From Methylobacterium nonmethylotrophicum (lineage in GTDB: Bacteria > Pseudomonadota > Alphaproteobacteria > Rhizobiales > Beijerinckiaceae), in NCBI RefSeq assembly GCF_004745635.1, contig NZ_SRLB01000001.1, positions 124,001-188,000 of the forward strand: a stretch of 64,000 bases of DNA, in the 5' to 3' direction. Positions 7,866 through 15,084 of the stretch are shown in pieces. The translations under genes and the position numbers were made by a program. Below the pieces are notes generated by a model, which had not been told where the DNA came from, did no database searches, and saw nothing but the letters and a program-made list of their open reading frames with translations. The stretch's first letter is position 1. Each line of letters starts with the position of its first letter.

Positions 7866-8354
7866 GTGACGGACCAGACACACGCTTCCGAGGAGGTCCA
7901 AGCGCGCGTGCGCGCCGGCGAAGAGGTCCAGGCGCGCGTGCGCGCCAGCTTCGACAAGCAGGGCCTGATGCACACCCTCGGGGCGACGCTCGTCGCGGTG
8001 TCGCCCGGCGCGGTCGAGATCGCGCTGGTGCCCGGCCCGGCCGTGTCGCAGCAGCACGGCTTCGTCCATGCGGGCGCGGTGAGCGCCATCGCCGACAGCG
8101 CGGCGGGCTACGCGGCCCTGACCCTGATGCCGCCGGGCGCCGGGGTGCTGACGGCGGAGTTCAAGATCAACCTGATGGCCCCGGCGGCCGGGGCGCGCAT
8201 CCTGGCCCGCGGACGGGTGATCAAGGCCGGCCGCACCCTGACGCTGGCCCAGGCCGAGGTCTTCTCGCAGGGGAGCGAGGGGGGCGAGAGGCTGATCGCG
8301 CTCCTCACCGCGACCCTGATGGCGGTGCAGGGGCGGGAGGGTGTCGGGGATTGA
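7866..8354 (+). CDS. PaaI-type hotdog thioesterase with duplicated N-terminal segment
   Basis: A 162-residue hotdog protein; SQQHGFVHAGAVSAIADSAAGYAA is the family core and LTAEFKINLMAPAAGA the following strand. A GTG start at 7866 is chosen because GGAGGGAGG lies about ten bases upstream. Residues 10-29 contain a head-to-tail duplication of the ten-residue unit EEVQARVRA(G/S), caused by a 30-bp tandem repeat at about 7890-7950. Length is slightly above the family norm because of this. It is divergent from the paralogue at 7345-7770. Confidence 0.83.
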   Translation: MTDQTHASEEVQARVRAGEEVQARVRASFDKQGLMHTLGATLVAVSPGAVEIALVPGPAVSQQHGFVHAGAVSAIADSAAGYAALTLMPPGAGVLTAEFKINLMAPAAGARILARGRVIKAGRTLTLAQAEVFSQGSEGGERLIALLTATLMAVQGREGVGD

Positions 8355-8443
8355 GAGAGGTCCTTGCAGGGACCCCGGGATGACGCCGAGCGTGGGCGAC
8401 CGGAGGACCGTGCGGCTCGAGCCCATGCCCCCGAACGGCCGCA

Positions 8444-8470
8444 GGACCCCGGCGGACGCCGCCGGGGTCC
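8444..8470 (-). terminator. GC-rich hairpin after cytochrome c gene
   Basis: GGACCCCGGCG pairs with CGCCGGGGTCC around a five-base loop. It lies 9 bp past the minus-strand cytochrome c stop and about 90 bp past the plus-strand thioesterase stop, so it may serve both. No clear T-run follows on either strand. Confidence 0.6.
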
Positions 8471-8478
8471 CGACTGCC

Positions 8479-8835
8479 TTACTTCTGGGTCTCGAGATAG
8501 GCGATCAGGTCCGACACCTTCTTGTCGTCGGTGATGCCGGCGAAGATCATCTTGGTCCCGGGCACCTTGGCCTTCGGGTTGTGGATGTAGTCGCGGAAGG
8601 TCGCCTCGTCCCAGGTCAGGCCGGAATTCTTCATCGCGGCCGAGTAGTTGTAGCCCTCGTGGGTGCCGGCCTTGCGGCCGATGACGCCCTTGAGGTCGGG
8701 GCCGACGCCGTTCTTGCCGAAGGCGTGGCAGGCCTTGCAGGGGGCGAACGCCTTTTCGCCGGCGGCCGCGTCCTGGGCCTGGGCGGCGAAGGGGAGGAGC
8801 GCCGCCAGGGCGGCACCGAGGATGAGCTGACGCAT
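8479..8835 (-). CDS. Class I cytochrome c (c2/c550 type)
   Basis: A 118-residue exported cytochrome c. Residues 1-21 form a signal peptide (LILGAALAALLPFAAQA). The haem motif CKACH is at residues 33-37 and the axial methionine is probably Met96 in PGTKMIFAGI. YNYSAAMKNSGLTWDEATF and KKVSDLIAYL are standard features of the soluble mitochondrial-type c2 family that carries electrons in the periplasm. Single gene; a GC hairpin follows its stop. ATG at 8835 with GAGG just upstream. Confidence 0.93.
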   Translation of the reverse strand: MRQLILGAALAALLPFAAQAQDAAAGEKAFAPCKACHAFGKNGVGPDLKGVIGRKAGTHEGYNYSAAMKNSGLTWDEATFRDYIHNPKAKVPGTKMIFAGITDDKKVSDLIAYLETQK

Positions 8836-9096
8836 GAGGTTCCCTCCAACGGACGTCGTTCGTGCGACGGGCCATGGGCATATGGCCCAGCCTGCAGCTT
8901 GGTACAGTTAAAAACGCAGACGCTTCGCGCCGGGTCACATGCGACGAAACGAAGCTCTGCGAAAGCCCGGGCGCATTCCGACCAAGGTGCGGGTCGCCCG
9001 TCGCATGGGCGCGCTCCCGCGCCTCCGGTATGATGGCGCGACCGAACGACCGCCCGCCGGTCGACCGAACGACGAAGAGGACTCCGAGGACACGCC

Positions 9097-10530
9097 ATGA
9101 CGATCGCCTTCCCGCCCCCGGACCCCGCGATCCTCGCCCGCCGCGACGCGATCCTCGACGGCCTGCGCGGCCTCGTGGCGCCCGAGGCCCTGGTGACCAG
9201 CGAGGACGAGCGCCGGGCCTTCGAGACCGACGGGCTCACCGCCTACCGCAAGATGCCGCTCGCCGTGGTGCTGCCCTCGACGACCCAGGAGGTCGCGGCG
9301 GTGATGCGCTACTGCCACGAGGCCGGGGTCAAGGTGGTGCCCCGCGGCGCCGGCACCTCGCTCGCCGGCGGCGCGATCGCGCAGGAGGACGCGGTGATCC
9401 TCGGCGTCGCCAAGATGAACCGGGTGCTCGACGTGGATTTTTCCAACCGCACCGCCCGGGTCCAGGCCGGCATCACCAACCTGGCGATCAGCGCGGCGGT
9501 GGCGCATGAGGGCTTCTTCTACGCCCCCGACCCGTCGAGCCAGCTCGCCTGCACCATCGCGGGCAACATCGCGATGAACTCGGGCGGCGCCCACTGCCTC
9601 AAATACGGCGTCACCACCAACAACCTGATGGGCGTGACCCTGGTCCTCGTCGACGGCACCGTGGTGGAGATCGGCGGCGATTACCTCGATTCCGCCGGCT
9701 ACGACCTGCTCGGCCTCGTCTGCGGCTCGGAAGGCCAGCTCGGGATCGTCACCGAGGCGACCGTGCGGATCCTGCGCGCCGCGGAAGGCGCGCGCCCGGC
9801 GCTGATGGGCTTCGGCACGGTCGAGGATGCGGGCGCCTGCACGGCCGCGATCATCGGCGCCGGCATCATCCCGGTGGCGATCGAGTACATGGACCGCGAG
9901 GCGATCACGATCTGCGAGGCCTTCGCGCATGCCGGCTACCCGCTCGACGCCGAGGCGATGCTGATCATCGAGGTCGAGGGCTGCAAGGAGGAGTGCGACG
10001 CGATGCTCGCCCGCATCGTCGAGATCGCCAGGCCCTTCAACCCGACGAGCCTCAAGGTCTCGCAGTCGGAGGCCGAGAGCGCCGCGATCTGGAAGGGCCG
10101 CAAGTCGGCCTTCGGCGCCACGGGCCGCATCTCCGACTACATCTGCATGGACGGCACCATCCCGACCGGGCAGCTGCCGCGGGTGCTGGAGCGCATCGGC
10201 GAGATCACCAAGGCTTACGGTCTTCGCTGCGCCAACGTCTTCCACGCCGGCGACGGCAACCTGCACCCCCTGATCCTGTTCGACATCAACACGCCCGGCG
10301 AGATGGAGAAGGCCGAAGCCGCCGGCGAGGAGATGCTGAAGCTCTGCGTCGAGGTCGGCGGCTGCCTTACCGGCGAGCACGGCGTCGGGATCGAGAAGCG
10401 CGACCTGATGACCTACCAGTACGCGCCGCAGGATCTTCACCAGCAGATGCGGGTGCGGGCGGTGTTCGACCCGTCCTGGCTGATGAACCCCGCCAAGGTC
10501 TTCCCGCTCGAGGGGCGGATCGCGGCTTGA
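9097..10530 (+). CDS. glcD: FAD-linked oxidase, glycolate oxidase subunit GlcD-like
   Basis: A 477-residue protein of the FAD_binding_4 plus FAD-oxidase C family. The PP-loop region is VVPRGAGTSLAGGAI, then DPSSQLACTIAGNIAMNSGG and KYGVTTNNLMG; the C-terminal half has HAGDGNLHPLILFD and CLTGEHGVGIEKRDLM, which match GlcD. It should oxidise glycolate or a related 2-hydroxy acid. The GlcE and GlcF partners that normally follow are absent here: the next gene encodes a SWIM-domain protein overlapping by 4 nt (TTGA). The ATG at 9097 is preceded by GAGGA. Confidence 0.88.
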   Translation: MTIAFPPPDPAILARRDAILDGLRGLVAPEALVTSEDERRAFETDGLTAYRKMPLAVVLPSTTQEVAAVMRYCHEAGVKVVPRGAGTSLAGGAIAQEDAVILGVAKMNRVLDVDFSNRTARVQAGITNLAISAAVAHEGFFYAPDPSSQLACTIAGNIAMNSGGAHCLKYGVTTNNLMGVTLVLVDGTVVEIGGDYLDSAGYDLLGLVCGSEGQLGIVTEATVRILRAAEGARPALMGFGTVEDAGACTAAIIGAGIIPVAIEYMDREAITICEAFAHAGYPLDAEAMLIIEVEGCKEECDAMLARIVEIARPFNPTSLKVSQSEAESAAIWKGRKSAFGATGRISDYICMDGTIPTGQLPRVLERIGEITKAYGLRCANVFHAGDGNLHPLILFDINTPGEMEKAEAAGEEMLKLCVEVGGCLTGEHGVGIEKRDLMTYQYAPQDLHQQMRVRAVFDPSWLMNPAKVFPLEGRIAA

Positions 10531-12281
10531 GCCGGCGGGGCGGCGCCGGGGCGACCGGCCTGCCCGGCGAGGCCGTCCTCCGGTCCCTCGCCGACCCGAA
10601 GGTGGTCGAGCGCGGCCGGGAGGTGGCGCGCTCGGGCGCCGTCGCCGACCTCGTGCGGCGCGGCGACACGCTCACCGCCGCGGTCGCGGGCAGCGCGGAC
10701 GAGCCCTACCGGGTCACGGTCCACCTCAAGGGCGGCGAGGTGGCGGAGTTCCGCTGCACCTGCCCCTATGAATGGGGCGGGGCCTGCAAGCACGTCGTCG
10801 CGACGCTGCTGGCCTCCGCCAAGCCCGGGGCGGTGGCCGAGCGGCCGCCGCTGCGCGCGCTCCTCGACGGCCTGTCCCGGGAGGCCCTGACGGACCTGCT
10901 TCTGCGCCGCGCCGGGAGCGACCCCGACCTTCCGGGCTGGATCGAGGTCGAGCTCGCCACCGCGCCCGGCCGCGACGTGGCCGATCCGGCGCCGGTGGCC
11001 GCCCAGGCCCGGACCGTTCTTGCCCGCAGGGCGCGGACCTACTGGGACGACTACGACTCCGCCGGTCCCTCCGACGAGCTGCAGGCCCTGGCCGAGAAGG
11101 CGGTGCCGTACCTGGAGGCCGGCGACGGGCGGAACGCCCTGCGCGTCCTCGTGGCGGTGGCCGAGCCCTTCATCGAGGAGTGGCTCGGCGAGATGGCCGA
11201 GACCGACGAGGAGATGTACCTCCTGTTCGAGGATCTCGGGCGGATGATGGCCGAGGCGGTCCTGATGAGCGACCTCTCGGAGGACGAGCGCAACGACCTG
11301 TTCGAGACGGTCGAGGGCTGGCAGGCGGAGCTCAGCGACTACGGGCCCGACGGATTCTCCCTCGTCGCCGCGGCGCTCGCCGCCGGCTGGGACACGCCGG
11401 CGCTCCAGGCCGTGCTCGCCGGCAAGACGGCGTCCCTGCCGGAGACCGAGCGGGAAACGGGGCTCGTCGCCGTGCGACTGCGGGTCCTCGCGGCGACCGG
11501 CCGCACCGAGGAATACCTGAACCTCGCGCGTGCCGCCGGGGACGGGGCGGCCGTCGCCGGCATGCTGGTGCAGCTCGGCCGGGCCGACGAGGCCGTCGCC
11601 CACGCGGAGACGCACGTCGCGCGCGCCGACCAGATCCTGGCCCTCGCCCGGCGCCTGCGCGAGGCCAAGCATCCCGACCAGGCGCTCGCCCTCGCGCGGT
11701 CCGGCCTTCGACGCGGCGATCCGGAGGCTGGCGCCGGCGCCCTGGCGCGCTGGCTGCGCGACGAGGCCGCCGCGCTCAAGAGCCGGGACCTCGCCCTCGA
11801 AGGGGCCCGCGCCGCCTTCGCGCACAGCCGCGCCCTCGACGACTACCGGGCCGCCCGGACGATCGCCGGCAAGGGCTGGGAGCCCGTGCGCGACGACCTC
11901 CTGACGATCCTGGCCAAGTCCGATTTCGCCCGTGACCGGATCGCGATCCTGCTCGAGGAGGGGCTGGTCGGGGACGCCATGCAGGCGGCCGAGTTCAACC
12001 GCGCGCACATGATCGACGAGGCGGTGCTGCACCGCCTGGCCGAGGCGGCGCTGGAGCGCGACCCGGCCTGGGTCGCCCGCTTCGCCGAAGCGCGGGCGGC
12101 GCCGCTCCTGACCGCCGGATCGCGGCGCCCCTACGAGCAGGCCGCCGCCTGGCTCGCCCATGCCCGGACGGCCTACCTGGCGCAGGGCCGGCAGGCGGAA
12201 TGGGCGGCGCGGATCGAGGCGCTGATCACCGAGCACAAGCGGCGCCACACGCTCAAGCCGCTGCTGGTGGCGTTGCGGTAG
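10527..12281 (+). CDS. SWIM zinc-finger protein with helical repeat region
   Basis: A protein of about 584 residues. The SWIM motif is FRCTCPYEWGGACKHVVATLL (CxC...CxH) near residue 75-90, a zinc-binding module that can bind DNA or protein. The remaining 450 residues are almost entirely helical, Ala/Leu/Glu-rich with TPR-like spacing (for example ALRVLVAVAEPFIEEWLGE, YLNLARAAGDGAAVAGMLVQ). No partner helicase is nearby, although SWIM proteins often accompany SNF2 enzymes. The TTG at 10527 overlaps the glcD stop; a later GTG is also possible, so the start is uncertain. Confidence 0.78.
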   Translation: MSRRGGAGATGLPGEAVLRSLADPKVVERGREVARSGAVADLVRRGDTLTAAVAGSADEPYRVTVHLKGGEVAEFRCTCPYEWGGACKHVVATLLASAKPGAVAERPPLRALLDGLSREALTDLLLRRAGSDPDLPGWIEVELATAPGRDVADPAPVAAQARTVLARRARTYWDDYDSAGPSDELQALAEKAVPYLEAGDGRNALRVLVAVAEPFIEEWLGEMAETDEEMYLLFEDLGRMMAEAVLMSDLSEDERNDLFETVEGWQAELSDYGPDGFSLVAAALAAGWDTPALQAVLAGKTASLPETERETGLVAVRLRVLAATGRTEEYLNLARAAGDGAAVAGMLVQLGRADEAVAHAETHVARADQILALARRLREAKHPDQALALARSGLRRGDPEAGAGALARWLRDEAAALKSRDLALEGARAAFAHSRALDDYRAARTIAGKGWEPVRDDLLTILAKSDFARDRIAILLEEGLVGDAMQAAEFNRAHMIDEAVLHRLAEAALERDPAWVARFAEARAAPLLTAGSRRPYEQAAAWLAHARTAYLAQGRQAEWAARIEALITEHKRRHTLKPLLVALR

Positions 12282-12282
12282 G

Positions 12283-13128
12283 TCAGGCCGGCGGTCCCAG
12301 CGGCGCGCAGCGGAAGGCGCCGTAGCCTGCTTGCGCCAGGCGCTCGGCCAAAGCCGGCAGCACGATGTCGGCCTCCTCGCGCAGGGTCCAGGGCGGGTTG
12401 ACCACGATGAGGCCGCTGCCGCTCAGGCGCGTCGGGTCGGGCCGGTGGATCAGCAGGTCGAGGCGCAGGGCCGGGCGGGGGAGGGCGGCGTCGAGGCTGG
12501 CGGCGAGGCGGTCGACCGCGGCGGCGTCCTTGATCGGGTACCAGGCGAGGTAGGTGCCGGTCGCCCACTTCCCCACCGCCTTCAGGAGCTCGCGGCCGAG
12601 GCGCTCGATCTCCCCCGGCACCTCGTAGGGCGGGTCGATCAGGACGAGGCCGCGGCGCTCCTTCGGGGGGATCAGGGCGGGGAGCGCCGTCCAGCCGTCG
12701 AGGGCCAGCACCTTGGTGCGCGGGTCCTGGTTGTAGCGGGCATGCAGCACCGCCCCGTCGGCCGGGTGGAGTTCCACGAACACGCCCTGGTCGCCGGGGC
12801 GCAGGAACTCGCGGACCAGCGCCGGCGAGCCCGGATAGATCGTGTCGCCGTGGCGCGCCCGCACGGAGGCCAGAGCCGCGCGGTAGGGGGCGAGCAGGGC
12901 CTCGACGTCCTCGGAGAACGGCGCATCGAGCCGGCCGATGCCGTCGTGCCACTCGCCGGTGCGCCCGGCCTCGTCGGCGGTCAGGTCGTAGAAGCCGAGG
13001 CCCGCATGGGTGTCGATCGCCCGGAACGGCGTCGCCTTGCGCTGGAGATGCGCCAGCACCCGGGTCAGCACCCAGTGCTTGAGCACGTCGGCGTGGTTGC
13101 CGGCGTGGAAGGCGTGGCGGTAATTCAC
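12283..13128 (-). CDS. rlmJ: 23S rRNA (adenine2030-N6)-methyltransferase RlmJ
   Basis: A 281-residue SAM-dependent methyltransferase. The start NYRHAFHAGNHADVLKHWVL is highly conserved in RlmJ, and LVLIDPPYEVPGE contains the DPPY catalytic motif of N6-adenine methyltransferases; IDTHAGLGFYDL is the SAM-binding loop. The length equals that of RlmJ from other proteobacteria. A GTG at 13128 is chosen because it puts NYRHAFHAGN right at the N-terminus as in the family. Convergent with the SWIM gene with one base between stops. Confidence 0.92.
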   Translation of the reverse strand: MNYRHAFHAGNHADVLKHWVLTRVLAHLQRKATPFRAIDTHAGLGFYDLTADEAGRTGEWHDGIGRLDAPFSEDVEALLAPYRAALASVRARHGDTIYPGSPALVREFLRPGDQGVFVELHPADGAVLHARYNQDPRTKVLALDGWTALPALIPPKERRGLVLIDPPYEVPGEIERLGRELLKAVGKWATGTYLAWYPIKDAAAVDRLAASLDAALPRPALRLDLLIHRPDPTRLSGSGLIVVNPPWTLREEADIVLPALAERLAQAGYGAFRCAPLGPPA

Positions 13129-13193
13129 GGATCGCAGGTCCTCGTCTCGCCGTCCCGCGAGAGAATCGGCGCGAGAGGCCCTATCATCAACGC

Positions 13194-13516
13194 ATGCGCC
13201 GCGACGAGGTCCTTGCCTGGAGATCCTGGCCCGCCCGAAATCCGCCGAGCCCGCCCTGCGGGCGAGCGGGGTCGCCGCGCTCACCCTGTTCGGCTCCCAC
13301 GCGAGGGACGAGGCCCGCGACGATTCGGACATCGACGTCTTCGTCGATCCCGCGCCCGGTGTCGCGTTCGGCCTACCTTCGTTCATGGCGGCCTACGAGG
13401 TGATCGAGGCCGCGGCGGGCGCCCAAGAGGCCTCCCGACTGGATTGCGGCACGCGCAGCGGCCTGCATCCGCTTTTGCGGCCGCGGATCGAGCGGGACGC
13501 GGTCAGGGTGTTTTGA
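13194..13516 (+). pseudogene. MNT-type nucleotidyltransferase with a frameshift
   Basis: The main frame carries VAALTLFGSHARDEARDDSD followed by IDVFVDP, the GS...DxD catalytic motif of small minimal nucleotidyltransferases, and runs to a TGA at 13514. The natural start MRRDEVLA at 13194 is in another frame. Inserting one C in GCCTGGAG near 13217 would join them into about 107 residues (MRRDEVLALEILARPKSAE...). These proteins usually pair with a HEPN (DUF86) protein as a toxin-antitoxin module; no partner is visible, as the next 180 bp hold a repeat. It is either decayed or the read has a missing base. Confidence 0.72.
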
Positions 13517-13538
13517 AATACATTGATCCTACCACGGA

Positions 13539-13652
13539 CCTCATCCTGAGGTGCCCACGTCAGTGGGCCTCGAAGGAGGGCTCCAGAAATCACCGAGATC
13601 CCTGGAGCCCTCCTTCGAGGCCTCCGCTTCGCTCCGGCGCCTCAGGATGAGG
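13539..13652. repeat. CCTCATCCTGAGG-type palindromic element, copy 1
   Basis: The outer arms are CCTCATCCTGAGG and CCTCAGGATGAGG. Inside, GGCCTCGAAGGAGGGCTCCA pairs with a perfect inverse (CTGGAGCCCTCCTTCGAGGCC, in part) around a 15-base loop. The whole can fold as one long hairpin. A diverged second copy is at 30474-30626 and a half copy at 18187. Confidence 0.88.
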
Positions 13653-13695
13653 TCGGAGATGGGATGAATGTCGGTGCGGCTCTCGAAGGCGTGTG

Positions 13696-14349
13696 TTACC
13701 GCCCCGCCCCCACCGTCACCTCCCCGGCGCGGCAGTTCTGGCGCGCCACCTCCGGGCACGGGGTGAAGCCGCGCAGGTCCTTGGAGAAGCAGATCCGCAC
13801 TTCCTCGAGCTGCCCGCTCTTGCAGGTCACCGCCATCATGTCCGGCCGAAGCCCCTGGTTGGCGGCGACGAACTGGCGGGCGATGTCGATGGGCGCGGCG
13901 CGCGAGGGCTGCGACGGGCCCGACAGGGCGGCGGGGATCGTCACCGCGTCGCGGGCGCGGCGGGCGGCCCGGAAGTAGGCGGCCGGGTCGAGGCCCGAGC
14001 AGGTGCCGTGCTGGCGCCACTCGTGGCGGGCCAGGCCCTCGCTCGGGAAGACGCCCTCGGCCTCGGCGAGCGCGGGGCGGCTCGGGCTGCGGGAATACGC
14101 GCCGCACTCGCTCGGGAAGCCGCGGTCGTATTGCGGCCACAGGCCGTGGACGACGAAGCCCGGGTTGCGGCCGGGGTCGCATTGGCGGTCGTTGCGGCGC
14201 TCGCCGGTGAGCGCGCAGTAGGTCGGCGACCAGGACAAAGCCAGGACGTAGAAGTCGAAGGCGCCGGGCTCACCACCCCCGCGGCCCTGCGCGGCGGCCG
14301 GGCCGGCGGCGACGGCCGCCGCCAGGACGGCGCCGACCAGCGCACGCAT
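13696..14349 (-). CDS. Ribonuclease T2 family protein
   Basis: A 217-residue secreted RNase. Residues 1-21 are a signal peptide (LVGAVLAAAVAAGPAAA). The two active-site segments are FVVHGLWPQ with His68 and RHEWRQHGTC with His109, Glu110 and His114, so the catalytic residues are intact. Cysteines at 45, 57, 82 and 117 can form the usual disulfides. It should cut RNA non-specifically through a 2',3'-cyclic phosphate in the periplasm. Its ATG shares one base with the upstream stop (TGATG), which couples it to the hypothetical protein at 14349-14822. Confidence 0.93.
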   Translation of the reverse strand: MRALVGAVLAAAVAAGPAAAQGRGGGEPGAFDFYVLALSWSPTYCALTGERRNDRQCDPGRNPGFVVHGLWPQYDRGFPSECGAYSRSPSRPALAEAEGVFPSEGLARHEWRQHGTCSGLDPAAYFRAARRARDAVTIPAALSGPSQPSRAAPIDIARQFVAANQGLRPDMMAVTCKSGQLEEVRICFSKDLRGFTPCPEVARQNCRAGEVTVGAGR

Positions 14350-14822
14350 CAGGGCCGGGCCTCGCGGCAGGACGAGGCCGAGGCGTAGGCGTAGGCGAGG
14401 TTGCGGTCGAGGCCGTGGACGCAGAACTCGACGCCGTAGGTCGCCCCGATGATGCCGAGGCTCTCGCGCACCGAGTAGTCGACCCGCCGGCGCACGCCGT
14501 CCGAGGTGGTGGCGACCGCCGAGCAGAAGCGGCGGGGGTAGAAGTCGAGGCCCCAGGGCCGCCAGGCGGTGCGCTCGATGCTGTCATAGGCGGTGATCGT
14601 CAGCGTCGAGTTCCAGAACTTCGCCTCCTTCTCGGCGAACTGGTAGGTGATCTTCTCCAGCACGCCGGCATCCTGGCAGCCCGGGATCTGGGCGTCGAAC
14701 GGGAACTCGCGTTCCTCGGCCGGGGCGATCTCCTGGCGGGCGGAGCGGGCCTGCGCGGCGGATAGGCCGGCGGCGGTGGCGAGACCGAGCAGGAGGGTGG
14801 CGAGGAGGGGTGTCTTGCGCAT
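14349..14822 (-). CDS. Exported hypothetical protein coupled to RNase T2
   Basis: A 157-residue protein with a clear signal peptide (MRKTPLLATLLLGLATAAGLSA then AQA). The mature part begins RQEIAPAEEREFPFDAQIPG and has four cysteines (in IPGCQDAG, RRFCSAVA, VEFCVHG and SSCREA) that could make two disulfides. I do not recognise a family. It is co-directional with and overlaps the RNase T2 gene by one base, so the two are made together; a chaperone, inhibitor or partner role for the RNase is a guess. ATG at 14822. Confidence 0.75.
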   Translation of the reverse strand: MRKTPLLATLLLGLATAAGLSAAQARSARQEIAPAEEREFPFDAQIPGCQDAGVLEKITYQFAEKEAKFWNSTLTITAYDSIERTAWRPWGLDFYPRRFCSAVATTSDGVRRRVDYSVRESLGIIGATYGVEFCVHGLDRNLAYAYASASSCREARP

Positions 14823-15084
14823 GGGCCGGTCCTTGAGCCCGGGCGGCGCCGGCCCGCGAAGGCGGCGTCCGGTCCCTGAGCGAATGACGGTTGCTCTTCT
14901 GCCCCGACACCAGGCTCCCGCCCGCGCCAAGTCAAGCTTTGGCGCCCGCAGCCCGGCGCTTTCGCGGTGCCTGGTGTGCCGGGGGCACACCCGATCCCCG
15001 GGGAGCGCGCCTCGGCCGCGGTTTGCCTCGCCCCGGCGACGCACTAAGACGGGTCTCACACGCCCCCGGAACAGACGCCCCCGC

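Noticed and set aside
13539..13652. CRISPR-like repeat
   Set aside because: It is one inverted repeat with a loop, not direct repeats with spacers. No cas genes are seen.
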